Shown: piece after piece, positions 9,731 through 19,034 of the stretch
Numbering within the stretch: position 1 is the first letter of the stretch
How the letters are laid out: each line of letters opens with the position of its first letter
Assembly: GCF_050589685.1 (NCBI RefSeq)
Contig: NZ_JBNGOS010000019.1
Span: 1 to 64,000, forward strand
DNA from: Saccharicrinis sp050589685
GTDB taxonomy: Bacteria > Bacteroidota > Bacteroidia > Bacteroidales > Marinilabiliaceae
Direction of reading: 5' to 3'
Length of the DNA stretch: 64,000 bases
The notes under the pieces: model-generated
What the model was told of the DNA's origin: nothing
Seen by the model: the letters and a program-made list of their open reading frames with translations, nothing else
The model's database searches: none
Translations under genes and position numbers: made by a program

Positions 9731-11197
9731 ATGGTGAGAAATGTAATTTGGCTTTTGTTCATATCAATTTTTATCTTGTCGTGTGGAGATGATAATGATG
9801 ATACAATAAAAGAGATAGAAGAGGAAAAAGAAATTGAGGAGACAGATGTAATAAACATTAGTTCATTGCAAGAATTAATTTCTTATGCAGCAATTGATTC
9901 TGTTGAGATAAAAATGGAGCCAGGCACTTATAATATTGATGATATTTCAACATCAAAAGAGCTTGATTTAGATTCTTATTCAGGTAGTTCTGTAACAGGA
10001 GTGTATTCAATAGTAACATTGTTGCACTTTTCTGGAAGTCACAGTATTTACGACCTTTCAGGTGTTGAAATAGTTATAGATACAGAAATATATGATGATT
10101 TACCTGAGAAAAAGATATTTGATGTTCTTATTTCAGGTAGTGATAATAACATAAAAGGGTTGAAGGTAACCAACTCAGGAAACAACGTTCCCAAAGTATC
10201 GGCTATCGCAATGGTAGTACTTGGAAACCAAAATACACTGGAGGAAGTAGATTTGTTTGTATCTGGTTCGTCTCCATATGGCTATGGTTTCTTACTGGGT
10301 AAAGACACAAGCTACTCTATCGTATCTAAACTACAAAAGCATTCATCTTTGCTGATAAGCGGTACGGGAACTAATTTGTTAAAGTGCGAAGTGATTACAC
10401 GTGCATTCGGTCATGGAATAGTAATGCAGGGCGCTGTTGATACTTTTATAGAAGAGTGTTATGTGGAAGGGGCAGTTCGCACAACAGACGAAATGCTTGC
10501 AGAAACTTCGGGGTTGGCTTACGAAAATAACTTTAGGTCGGTTTACCCTCCTGGAAGTATTGTTAGTGGTCAAATGATTGCACTTTCCGAAGATGGCATT
10601 AGAACGTATTCAAGTGGAAACCTTGTACCTACCAAAACAAATAATGTGACAGTTATTAATTGTACAGTTAAAAACATGCGAGGAGGGTACGACTTGGTGG
10701 CATGTAGCGGAGATAGAATTATTAACGGATGTACAGCTATTGGCTGTCAAACCCAAGGTTTCTCTGGAGGTTCCGGAATTGCTATTCAAAATAGTAAGGG
10801 AGATGCCATGTATGGCCCCTTACTTAGCTTTTGGTATACAAGTAGCAAAAACTGTAGTGTAGCTCTTCAACTTCTCGACACCAAAAGTGATTATATGCCT
10901 TCGCGCTTAGCAGAAATTAATGGTACTGGACATACTATTAACATTAGTAATGCCGAAGGAAATGCACTCGATTCAGAAATTCCAATTGTTTTTGGAGAAT
11001 CATTTTGGGCAGATGTAAGAGAATTCAGAAATCCGGATGAGAACCCCGATGATATGGCTGGAGCTTGGAGTGTTAACCTAACAAGCTCTATTAATATGCC
11101 TTTGCATTTAAATAAGCTGACAGAGTTAAATTACATAACAACAAATAATAATAATGTAACAGACGAAGGAACAAATAATACAATTGTTGTTCAATAA
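9731..11197 (+). CDS. Beta-helix lipoprotein, paralogue 1 of 3 (candidate polysaccharide lyase)
   Basis: A 488-residue lipoprotein (lipobox ISIFILSC) with an acidic linker (GDDNDDTIKEIEEEKEIEE) and then a repetitive, Asn/Gly-rich right-handed beta-helix. Blocks shared with the next two genes include HGIVMQGAVDTFIEECYVEG, EMLAETSG, YPPGSIVSGQM, SEDGIRTY, NCTVKNMRGG and VFGESFWADV. I do not recognise it as a described enzyme family. The conserved His in FGHGI, the Arg in GIRTY and the acidic residues of LAETSG/SEDG are candidate active-site positions, by conservation among the three paralogues. With GH88 just upstream, lyase or epimerase activity on a uronic-acid polymer is a reasonable inference. 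Confidence 0.75.
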   Translation: MVRNVIWLLFISIFILSCGDDNDDTIKEIEEEKEIEETDVINISSLQELISYAAIDSVEIKMEPGTYNIDDISTSKELDLDSYSGSSVTGVYSIVTLLHFSGSHSIYDLSGVEIVIDTEIYDDLPEKKIFDVLISGSDNNIKGLKVTNSGNNVPKVSAIAMVVLGNQNTLEEVDLFVSGSSPYGYGFLLGKDTSYSIVSKLQKHSSLLISGTGTNLLKCEVITRAFGHGIVMQGAVDTFIEECYVEGAVRTTDEMLAETSGLAYENNFRSVYPPGSIVSGQMIALSEDGIRTYSSGNLVPTKTNNVTVINCTVKNMRGGYDLVACSGDRIINGCTAIGCQTQGFSGGSGIAIQNSKGDAMYGPLLSFWYTSSKNCSVALQLLDTKSDYMPSRLAEINGTGHTINISNAEGNALDSEIPIVFGESFWADVREFRNPDENPDDMAGAWSVNLTSSINMPLHLNKLTELNYITTNNNNVTDEGTNNTIVVQ

Positions 11198-11220
11198 TTC
11201 TGAGTTTTTGAATTAATCAA

Positions 11221-11265
11221 TGCTGGCATTATAAAATAAAGGACTGTAATGCCGGCACTTTTTTT
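11221..11265 (+). terminator. Rho-independent terminator between beta-helix paralogues 1 and 2
   Basis: TGCTGGCATTA (11221-11231) pairs with TAATGCCGGCA (11247-11257) with a single G-T wobble, followed at once by CTTTTTTT. This is a convincing intrinsic terminator inside the gene row. It implies that the upstream PUL genes and the downstream genes are expressed at different levels. Confidence 0.75.
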
Positions 11266-11329
11266 ACGTGGTATTAAAGTATTAAATTTCAAAGCTTCCT
11301 TTCTAAACAATTTAAATCGTATTACAATC

Positions 11330-12796
11330 ATGTATAATATCTTTTTGCCTTTAATTATAGCAGTGGGATTTTGGGGATGTTCTTTCCATAATTCCTCGGA
11401 TAATAATAAAAAGCAATGCGATCTCAACAATGGAGGCATTGTTAATGTTGCCTCGCTGCAAGAACTGGCATCTTATGCATCCAAGAGCAATGTTAATATA
11501 AAAATGTTACCTGGTGAATATACCTTAAATGATACTTTGTTAAGCCAAAGTTTAATCATTAAAAAGTATAAAGATGGAAAAATTGGTTCCGATTATCCTA
11601 TTGCTACATTGATTCATTTCTCAGGTAATAATAGTTACTATGAGCTAAGCGGAGTAACGATAAAGATAGATTCAAAACTTCATCAAAAATTTGGAAACAG
11701 TCATTTGTTTGAAATTTTTGTTAGTGGCGATAACAATACCATTAATGGATTAAAAGTTAAAGATATAGGAGATGATGCTCCAACTAAGGGAGCTATCATG
11801 ATGCATGTAATGGGAGATGATAATACGATCTCTAATACCGAATTGTTTATTAATGGTTCCTATCCATATGGTTATGGTCATTTATTAGGTAAAGGTGGAA
11901 AAACCATTGTTAATCATAAAAAGCACTCTTCTTTACTTGTGTCAGGGATAAACACTAAACTTCTTTCCTGTAAAGTGGTTACCCACGCATTCGGGCATGG
12001 AATTGTGATGCAGGGTGCACAAAATACCTTGATAAAAGATTGTTACGTTGAAGGTGAAATGCGTTCAACAGATGATATGTTAGCCGAAACATCAGGTCCC
12101 GCTTATAGTGTTGGGTTTAAGAGTGACTACCCTCCAGGAGAAATAATGCCTAACGAGATGAAATCCCTTGCAGAAGATGGTGTAAGAACTTATCCCTACG
12201 GTTACCTGGTAGGCAGGAAAACAAAAGGTGTTACTGTGATCAACACTACGGTAAAGAATATGCGTTCGGGGTTTGATTTAGGAGCCAACCAACCTCCTAC
12301 AAAAATAATTGATTGTACAGCAATTGGATGTCAGGAAAAAGGGTATGCTGTTATAAAAGATGCAATTATTAAAAATTGCAAAGGCGATGCTAAATATGGT
12401 CCATTACTGACCTTTCAGGGAAACAGAGCAGAAAATTGCGAGGTGGAGCTGGAGCTGATAAATACGGAAAGTAAATACCCAATTAACCGTATTGCGGAAA
12501 TTAACGGAAAAGGACATATGATTACGCTTAAAAACCATAAAGAATTAAAGAGAACAACAGGTATACCTATCGTGTTCGGAGCGTCTTTTTGGTCCGATGT
12601 TCACAGGTATAGAAAACCGGATAATGACCCTTCAGAATTTTCCGGAGCTTACGATATTACTTTAATCAATGAAACAGGAATGCCTGTGGTTTTTGAAGAA
12701 TTGTCTTCAGGCTGTAATGTAGTTTCAAATGGTAAATTATTAAAGGACAATGGTGAGAATAATCAACTTACATATAGCCAAATAGTTGATAAGTAA
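11330..12796 (+). CDS. Beta-helix lipoprotein, paralogue 2 of 3
   Basis: A 488-residue protein from the ATG at 11330. An in-frame upstream ATG at 11249 lies inside the preceding terminator, so it is unlikely, and with this start the length equals that of paralogue 1. A hydrophobic leader ends in Cys (VGFWGC), suggesting a lipoprotein. The beta-helix shares HGIVMQGAQNTLIKDCYVEG, DMLAETSGPAY, YPPGEIMPNEM, AEDGVRTYPYG and VKNMRSGFDL with its neighbours and is closer to paralogue 3 than to paralogue 1. It probably acts on the same polymer; the activity is unknown. Confidence 0.75.
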   Translation: MYNIFLPLIIAVGFWGCSFHNSSDNNKKQCDLNNGGIVNVASLQELASYASKSNVNIKMLPGEYTLNDTLLSQSLIIKKYKDGKIGSDYPIATLIHFSGNNSYYELSGVTIKIDSKLHQKFGNSHLFEIFVSGDNNTINGLKVKDIGDDAPTKGAIMMHVMGDDNTISNTELFINGSYPYGYGHLLGKGGKTIVNHKKHSSLLVSGINTKLLSCKVVTHAFGHGIVMQGAQNTLIKDCYVEGEMRSTDDMLAETSGPAYSVGFKSDYPPGEIMPNEMKSLAEDGVRTYPYGYLVGRKTKGVTVINTTVKNMRSGFDLGANQPPTKIIDCTAIGCQEKGYAVIKDAIIKNCKGDAKYGPLLTFQGNRAENCEVELELINTESKYPINRIAEINGKGHMITLKNHKELKRTTGIPIVFGASFWSDVHRYRKPDNDPSEFSGAYDITLINETGMPVVFEELSSGCNVVSNGKLLKDNGENNQLTYSQIVDK

Positions 12797-12833
12797 TCTT
12801 ACGGTAACTAAAAGGAAATAAAAAGTTTATAAA

Positions 12834-14894
12834 ATGAAGATCCTAATTGGTGTATTTATATTAATGATATCTGTATTTACGGTACACGCAAGGAATAATT
12901 TAAGCGATACCGTTTTTATTCAGTCATTGGAAGAATTGGCTAACTATGCTGTCAAGAGTAATGTGTTGGTAAAAATGAAGCCAGGGGAGTATACCCTTTG
13001 CTCGACAAAAATTAGTCAGCATAGTACATTCAAACAGTACAAAAAAGGTCTGGATTCTACAGATTTTGTTATTGCCTCTTTGATACATTTTTCAGGAAAT
13101 AATAGCAGCTATTACCTGTCAGGAGTAACTATTAGTATTGATACCAAGTTTCATAAAAAGTTTGGTAATAAGGCTAAAAGGATAGAATTTGCAGAGGTGT
13201 TGGTAAGTGGCAGCCATAATTACATAGAAGGTCTCAAGGCAAGAGATTTGGGGGATGATGTGCCTGCTCATCGTGTGCAGATGCTCCGTATAAATGGAGA
13301 TAATAACATAATTTCAAAAGCCGATTTGTTTGTTCATGGTTCAACACCTTATGGTTATGGTCATTTGCTGGGAAAGGGAAGGAACGCTCTTGTACCTCTG
13401 CATAAACATTCTGTCTTACTGGTTGAAGGGATGAATACCAAGCTATTGAAGTGTAAGGTTGTTACCCATGCCTATGGTCATGGTATTTTTATGCAGGGAG
13501 CGGTTAATACGCTTCTTAAGGATTGTTATGTAGAAGGAAAAATGCGACCGACCAATGAGATGCTTGCCGAGACTTCCGGATTGGCTTTTGATGTTGATTT
13601 TAAAAGTGACTATCCTCCAGGAAAGATTATGCCCGATGAAATGAAAGCACTGTCGGAAGATGGAATTAGAACTTATCCCAAAGGGGGATTACATGAACGG
13701 AGAACCCAAGGAGTAACAGTTATAAATTGTACGGTGAAGAATATGCGTTCGGGCTTTGATTTAAGTGCCAATTTGCCTCCAACTAAGGTTGTTGGTTCTA
13801 CTGTAATAGGATGTCAGGAGAAAGGTTTTTCCATCGGAACCAATGGGGTAATTGAGAATTGCAAAGGCGATGCTATGTATGGTCCTCTCATTACTTTTAT
13901 TACAAAGGATATCAAAAATTGTAAGGTAGATTTGGAATTAGTAGATACTGTTAGCCAATTCCAAGTTCATCGCTTGGCAGAAATAAATGGCTCAGGACAT
14001 CAAATTAGTATCCGTAACCATAAGGGAAGAATTAGGAAGGTTAAAGTTCCAATCGTTTTTGGGGAATCGTTTTGGGCAGATGTTCATCAATATCGAAAGC
14101 CAGGTTCACCATTAGGAACCTATGCAGGAGCCAATAATATTACTTTAGTAAACAAAACAGAGATGCCAGTCATTTTTAATGAGTTGACTTCCAATTGTAA
14201 AGTTGTATCTGATGATAATTTGTTAACTGATCAAGGTGAGATAACTATTGTCAATAAAGGTGTTGGCGGTAACTCAACTCTTGATTTACTAAAAAGGTTA
14301 GATAAAGATGTACTTAAAGAAAACCCCGATTTGGTGATTCTGATGGTGGGAGCTAACGATATGCTCAATTCCAGAAAAATGCTTTCCTACGCCCAGTATT
14401 CAGAAAACCTGGAAAAAATAGTAAGAACCGTAAAAGAAAGCGGTTCGCAGGTATTAATGATGAGTTCTCCTCCTGTAGATAGCGCATACTTGTTTCAGCG
14501 TCATGATAGAACAAAGTACAAACAAGCTCCCAATGAAATAATGGATTCGGTGAGCCATATAGTTAAGGGAATAGCTTTTAAAAACAAGGTTTTATTTGTC
14601 AATCTTTTCGAAGAATTTATGGCATTGAGCGTTCCAGTGTACAACCAGGACTTGTTTATACGAAACATAAAAAATAGCAACAAGGCGGATGGCGTTCATC
14701 CTACTTCCCTTGGGTACCATTTTATTGCCAACGTAATATATCAATATTTAAAAGAAAATAAATTACTAAAAAACTATAAAAAGATTATCTGCTTTGGCGA
14801 TTCAATTACAAATGGAGCAGGAGCCAAAGGTAGCGGGACTGTAAAGGGTGAGAATTACCCATCGTATTTAAACAAATTGATTAATAATTATTAA
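12834..14894 (+). CDS. Beta-helix protein paralogue 3 fused to a circularly permuted SGNH hydrolase domain
   Basis: A 686-residue secreted protein with a Sec-type signal peptide (about residues 1-19, ending VHARN). Residues 20-465 are the third beta-helix paralogue (HGIFMQGAVNTLLKDCYVEG, EMLAETSGLAF, VFGESFWADV). Residues 470-686 are an SGNH/GDSL esterase-type domain with its blocks in rotated order: VNKGVGGNST (block II, about 473-482), VGANDM (block III, Asn508), DGVHPTSLGYHF (block V, Asp619/His622), and only then IICFGDSITNG (block I, Ser657) at the C-terminus. A normal domain starts with GDS and ends with DxxH. All catalytic elements are present, so it may be an active deacetylase or sulfoesterase-like esterase acting together with the beta-helix. 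The stop codon is one base from the symporter start, so the two are tightly coupled. Confidence 0.85.
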   Translation: MKILIGVFILMISVFTVHARNNLSDTVFIQSLEELANYAVKSNVLVKMKPGEYTLCSTKISQHSTFKQYKKGLDSTDFVIASLIHFSGNNSSYYLSGVTISIDTKFHKKFGNKAKRIEFAEVLVSGSHNYIEGLKARDLGDDVPAHRVQMLRINGDNNIISKADLFVHGSTPYGYGHLLGKGRNALVPLHKHSVLLVEGMNTKLLKCKVVTHAYGHGIFMQGAVNTLLKDCYVEGKMRPTNEMLAETSGLAFDVDFKSDYPPGKIMPDEMKALSEDGIRTYPKGGLHERRTQGVTVINCTVKNMRSGFDLSANLPPTKVVGSTVIGCQEKGFSIGTNGVIENCKGDAMYGPLITFITKDIKNCKVDLELVDTVSQFQVHRLAEINGSGHQISIRNHKGRIRKVKVPIVFGESFWADVHQYRKPGSPLGTYAGANNITLVNKTEMPVIFNELTSNCKVVSDDNLLTDQGEITIVNKGVGGNSTLDLLKRLDKDVLKENPDLVILMVGANDMLNSRKMLSYAQYSENLEKIVRTVKESGSQVLMMSSPPVDSAYLFQRHDRTKYKQAPNEIMDSVSHIVKGIAFKNKVLFVNLFEEFMALSVPVYNQDLFIRNIKNSNKADGVHPTSLGYHFIANVIYQYLKENKLLKNYKKIICFGDSITNGAGAKGSGTVKGENYPSYLNKLINNY

Positions 14895-14895
14895 A

Positions 14896-16443
14896 ATGAA
14901 TAAAAAATACATATTTCTATTATTCCTTTTTTTTACGGGATTTACTCATCTGGCAGCCCAGGAAAACAATATTGCCACAGGTAATTTTTCAGTGTTAAAC
15001 TGGATAATTCTTGCTGTGTTTTTGATTGGAACAACCGTCTTTGGGGAGTTGGTAAAGGGGAAAGATAAAGGATTGGATGGCTTTTTTAAAGGGGGAAACA
15101 ACCTGCCTTGGTGGGCTGTTTCGTTAGCTTTGATAGCCACCACTACCAGCGTGTCAACTTTTATTGCAGTTCCTGCATTTGTATTTTCTCCGGATGGAGA
15201 TTTGACCTACTTGCAAATGACATTTGGCTTTGCTCTGGGTAGTATCCTTATGATTTTTGTATTGCTCAAAGAGTATTATCAAGAGGGAATATATAGCCCA
15301 TATGATTTTATTCAAAACAGATTAGGGGTTAAAACCAGTCAATTGTCACGAACCTTCTTTATGGGGGGGGCAACCTTGAGTCAGGCGGTGCGCCTATTAG
15401 GTACTGCTCTTGTATTGAGTGTTATTACAGGACAAAGCACAATCGTGTGTATTTTCATCATCACAGTTTTTGCAGTTGTATGGTCGTATATTGGGGGTAT
15501 TACAACAGTGGTGTGGACGGCTGCAGTACAATTTGCCATATTTATATTTGGAGCCCTTTTTGCTTTGTTTTTTGCTATTGGAGATATCCCTGGAGGATTA
15601 AGTGAAATGTTGACTATTGCAGATACAAAAGCAAAACTAGTGTTGATAGACTTATCGCTTGATCCGCACAAAACATATACTCTTTGGGTAGGAATCTTGG
15701 GATGTACATTCTTTCAATTTGGTGCCAACGCTGTGGATCAGGTGGTAACCCAATGCGCTTTGAGTTGTAAAAGCCTGAAAGAAGCACGTAAAGCGGTAGG
15801 GTTCTCTGCATTGGGACTGATTATTACTTGGGTAATGGCCATTGTGGGGATTGCACTGGTTGCATTTTACGATATCAATCCACTTTCACAAAATGTTGCC
15901 AGCTCTATTGCTACCGAACCAGATCGTATTTTTCCTTATTATGTGGTGAACCAGCTTCCTGATGGGGTGTCAGGAGTTATCATCGCAGCTATGTTTGCCG
16001 CTGGTATATCTACTTTAACATCAGCTTTAGCAGCATTGTCACAAACAAGTGTTATGGGTGTTGGTGGTTTTATTTTTCCAAAGTTAAAAACGATGCCAGA
16101 ACAGAAAGTAGTGAATATTTCAAAATATACAATTGTAGTATGGGGGGCTATATTGGGGCTATTGGCATATATGTTTAGTTTTTCTCAAGGTGGGGGTCTG
16201 TTGGCCTTGGGGTTCAAAGTCCCAGGATACGTTTATGGAACCTTAGTGGGTATTGCTTTCCTGGCCTTGATGAGGAAAGGTTCATTCCCTGCTATCTTAA
16301 TAGGTTCGTTATTGGCCGTTGCTGCTATTGCCTGGATGCACAATGAAGGAATAAGTTTCTTTTGGTGGTTTCCTGTAGGTGCTATTGTTGTTATGGCAAC
16401 AGCCATATTGCATGAATTTGTGTTTAAAAAGAAAGAAATATAG
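14896..16443 (+). CDS. Sodium:solute symporter (SSS family)
   Basis: A 515-residue inner-membrane transporter with many hydrophobic helices. It matches the SSS family from about residue 30: an early GKDKGLDGFFKGGNNLPWW segment, then ALIATTTSVSTFIAVPAF in the second helix, and ANAVDQVVTQCALSCKSLKE in the middle, as in many sugar/acid symporters. An extra hydrophobic stretch resembling a signal peptide (ending LAAQ) precedes the core. It starts one base after the beta-helix/SGNH gene and ends 12 bases before the FAD oxidoreductase, so it likely imports the mono- or oligosaccharide acid released by this locus. The substrate is not determinable. Confidence 0.9.
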   Translation: MNKKYIFLLFLFFTGFTHLAAQENNIATGNFSVLNWIILAVFLIGTTVFGELVKGKDKGLDGFFKGGNNLPWWAVSLALIATTTSVSTFIAVPAFVFSPDGDLTYLQMTFGFALGSILMIFVLLKEYYQEGIYSPYDFIQNRLGVKTSQLSRTFFMGGATLSQAVRLLGTALVLSVITGQSTIVCIFIITVFAVVWSYIGGITTVVWTAAVQFAIFIFGALFALFFAIGDIPGGLSEMLTIADTKAKLVLIDLSLDPHKTYTLWVGILGCTFFQFGANAVDQVVTQCALSCKSLKEARKAVGFSALGLIITWVMAIVGIALVAFYDINPLSQNVASSIATEPDRIFPYYVVNQLPDGVSGVIIAAMFAAGISTLTSALAALSQTSVMGVGGFIFPKLKTMPEQKVVNISKYTIVVWGAILGLLAYMFSFSQGGGLLALGFKVPGYVYGTLVGIAFLALMRKGSFPAILIGSLLAVAAIAWMHNEGISFFWWFPVGAIVVMATAILHEFVFKKKEI

Positions 16444-16455
16444 AATCAGATAGAT

Positions 16456-17841
16456 ATGAGACAGTTAAAGTCAAAACAGATAAGTAGTTACGATATTGTT
16501 ATAATAGGGGGGGGAGTATCAGGGAGTCACGCAGCCATTGGAGCAGGACGAACTGGTGCTAAAGTATTATTGATAGAACAGTTTGGTTTTTTAGGAGGAT
16601 CGCTAACTGCTATGGGTGTTGGGCCAATGATGACCTTTCACAACAGGGCAGGTAAGCAGTTAATATTCGGAACACCTAATGAAATGGTAGATAGATTGGT
16701 AAAGCTAGGTGCCAGTCCCGGACATATATTAGATGGAACCGGTTATTGCTCTACAGTAACGCCTTTTGATGCTGAAATGTTAAAAGTAGTACTTGAAGAT
16801 ATGGTACTTGAAGCTGGGGTTGATATTCTATACCATACCAGATTAATTGATGTTGAAATGGAGAACAATAAAATTGAGTCGGTTTATATTCATAACCGTG
16901 GAGGAATACAACAGGTAAAAGCAAAACAGTTTATTGATGCAAGTGGAGACAGTGAACTTGTAAAGCTTTCAGGTGTACCATTTACTTTGGGTAGAGACGA
17001 GGATAGTAAATCACAGCCACTTACTATGAATGTAAAGATTGGAAATATAAATACGGAAGCCTTAAAAAGATATATGCAGGAAAACTGGGAGCAGTTTGAT
17101 GATGAAATTAGAACTGAAGACAAAGAAAAAGTGTTGAATCGGGTTTCACGTATTTCGCTTTGGGGGTTTTATGATTTATGGCAAAAAGCCAAAGATAATG
17201 GAGAAGTTAGCATCCCACGTGATAACGTATTGTTTTTTGAAACCAATACCGAAGGTGAGTTTATCTTCAATACTTCACGTATTCTAGGTATGGATCCTAC
17301 CAATCCTTTTGATATAAGTAGAGCTGAAACTATTGGGCGTAAGCAATGTTTAGAAATATTCCAGTTCTTGCGCAAATATGCACCAGGTTTCGAGAATTGT
17401 ACTTTAGAAAGCACTGCCCCTCATATCGGGATTCGTGAGTCCCGACACCCGCAAGCTAAATATGTGTTGACTTCTGATGATTTGGTTAACGAACGAAAGT
17501 TTGAGAAAGCCATTGCTATTGGAGGATACCCGATAGATATCCATTCGCCAGATGGACAGACAACTGACTCGGTTCATCTTAGGGATGAAGGTGTTTATTA
17601 TATTCCAGTAGATTCTTTATTGGTTAATGAAGCAAGTAATTTAATCCTTGCGGGACGTGCTATTGGTGCCGACCATCATGCCAGCGCTGCTATTCGGGTA
17701 ACACCTATTGCCATGTCTATCGGTCAGGGGGCTGGAGTGTTAGCTGGTTTGTCAGTAACTAACAAATGTTTGCCAGGTAATGTTGAATATAGTTTGTTAA
17801 AACCTACCCTAAAAGAACAAGATGTATATTTAGGGGAATAG
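16456..17841 (+). CDS. FAD-dependent oxidoreductase (FAD_oxidored, PF12831-type)
   Basis: A 461-residue protein, apparently cytoplasmic. A Rossmann dinucleotide site sits near the N-terminus (DIVIIGGGVSGSHAAIGAGR, about residues 13-32), followed by LIEQFGFLGGSLTAMGVGPM, typical of the PF12831 family that is often found in glycan-utilisation loci. A second FAD-contact region lies near the C-terminus (LILAGRAIGADHHASAAIRV). It follows the symporter by 12 bases, so it probably oxidises or otherwise processes the imported sugar. The true substrate of this family is mostly unknown. No signal peptide or membrane segment was seen. Confidence 0.85.
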   Translation: MRQLKSKQISSYDIVIIGGGVSGSHAAIGAGRTGAKVLLIEQFGFLGGSLTAMGVGPMMTFHNRAGKQLIFGTPNEMVDRLVKLGASPGHILDGTGYCSTVTPFDAEMLKVVLEDMVLEAGVDILYHTRLIDVEMENNKIESVYIHNRGGIQQVKAKQFIDASGDSELVKLSGVPFTLGRDEDSKSQPLTMNVKIGNINTEALKRYMQENWEQFDDEIRTEDKEKVLNRVSRISLWGFYDLWQKAKDNGEVSIPRDNVLFFETNTEGEFIFNTSRILGMDPTNPFDISRAETIGRKQCLEIFQFLRKYAPGFENCTLESTAPHIGIRESRHPQAKYVLTSDDLVNERKFEKAIAIGGYPIDIHSPDGQTTDSVHLRDEGVYYIPVDSLLVNEASNLILAGRAIGADHHASAAIRVTPIAMSIGQGAGVLAGLSVTNKCLPGNVEYSLLKPTLKEQDVYLGE

Positions 17842-17899
17842 TATTTTAGCGCAGGTTCATTTGAAATAACCTAATGGAACTATCATATTTTACAATAGA

Positions 17900-18967
17900 A
17901 TGAAAAAGCTTTTATTATCTATATATACACTATTAATGATTACGTTTATTTGTAAGGGCGAATCCTTTGGTAGTGGTACAGAAACATACTCAACAGTTCA
18001 ATCAGCAGACAAACCAATAGTATATTCAACTGCTTATTATCCTTCTTCAAACGATGCATTAGGAATACAAAATGCTATTGATGCGGCAAACACTAATGGA
18101 GGAGGAACGATTTACCTTTCTTCAATTACTTATAATATTGACACTCCTATTCATTTAAAAAGTAATGTTAGAATAAGTGGTAAGGGTATAGGACAAACAA
18201 TTCTAAAACGTTCATCTGCTTTCACAACATCAACAGGTTATTTTATAGGTGCTGATAATGCATCTCTTACAGATGTTGAAATACGAGAATTAAGTATTGA
18301 AGGAGGTTATACTGCAAATGAGCTTATTAATGATTTACCTGATGTAATTGGATTAGGGGTTTGGTCAGATACGGAATATTATAACCAAAGGATAAGAACC
18401 TGGGAAGTTGAGATTAGTGGTTTTACGATGGGTATTCATATAAAAGGCACTACTCATATTCGTTTGGAATATTCTAATATACACGATAACGGAGGACACT
18501 ATTTATACCACAATATTTACTTTCGAAGAGCGGGACAAGCCTTAATTTACAATTGTAAAATTTATAATGCAATTGAAGGTAGCGGATTAAAGTTAGCTGG
18601 AGGAACAACAACAGTGACCAACGAATCCAGATATTTTACCATTAAAGACAATGAGATATTCGACAATGAAAGAATTAACCTGAATATACAGGGCTGTCAC
18701 CATATTCTTATTTCTGGTAATGATTTAATCGGGCAAAAATCTACAACCAGCAAAATGGCCGGATTGTACATGGTTGAATATAACGGTTACGAGTGTCGTT
18801 ATACGGATATAATCAATAATAAAGTGATTGATAATACTAACAATGGTATGTATATAAACGCTTGCAGAACTTTTAATGTGGAAGGCAATAAATGTGTAGA
18901 TAATGGAACCAATTATAATGTATTAAATTGCTCTGATTTTGAATGTGATTATAATGAAGATAATTAA
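17900..18967 (+). CDS. Secreted pectate-lyase-like right-handed beta-helix protein
   Basis: A 355-residue secreted protein (signal about residues 1-23). It opens with NDALGIQNAIDAANTNGGGT and LKSNVRISGKGIGQTIL, the usual entry into a pectate_lyase_3-type beta-helix. Repeats such as IHDNGGHYLYHNIYF, IKDNEIFDNERINLNIQGC and GMYINACRTFNVEGNKC follow. It is not a close relative of the three tandem beta-helix proteins. It lies 58 bases after the oxidoreductase and is probably the last gene of this locus. It may be a lyase, epimerase or hydrolase; no family-specific catalytic set was recognised. Confidence 0.72.
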   Translation: MKKLLLSIYTLLMITFICKGESFGSGTETYSTVQSADKPIVYSTAYYPSSNDALGIQNAIDAANTNGGGTIYLSSITYNIDTPIHLKSNVRISGKGIGQTILKRSSAFTTSTGYFIGADNASLTDVEIRELSIEGGYTANELINDLPDVIGLGVWSDTEYYNQRIRTWEVEISGFTMGIHIKGTTHIRLEYSNIHDNGGHYLYHNIYFRRAGQALIYNCKIYNAIEGSGLKLAGGTTTVTNESRYFTIKDNEIFDNERINLNIQGCHHILISGNDLIGQKSTTSKMAGLYMVEYNGYECRYTDIINNKVIDNTNNGMYINACRTFNVEGNKCVDNGTNYNVLNCSDFECDYNEDN

Positions 18968-19034
18968 TAACCTTAGACAATAATTGATGATCTTATGAAT
19001 TATCTCAGGGTGTTCCATTTGCTTTAAATTAATC

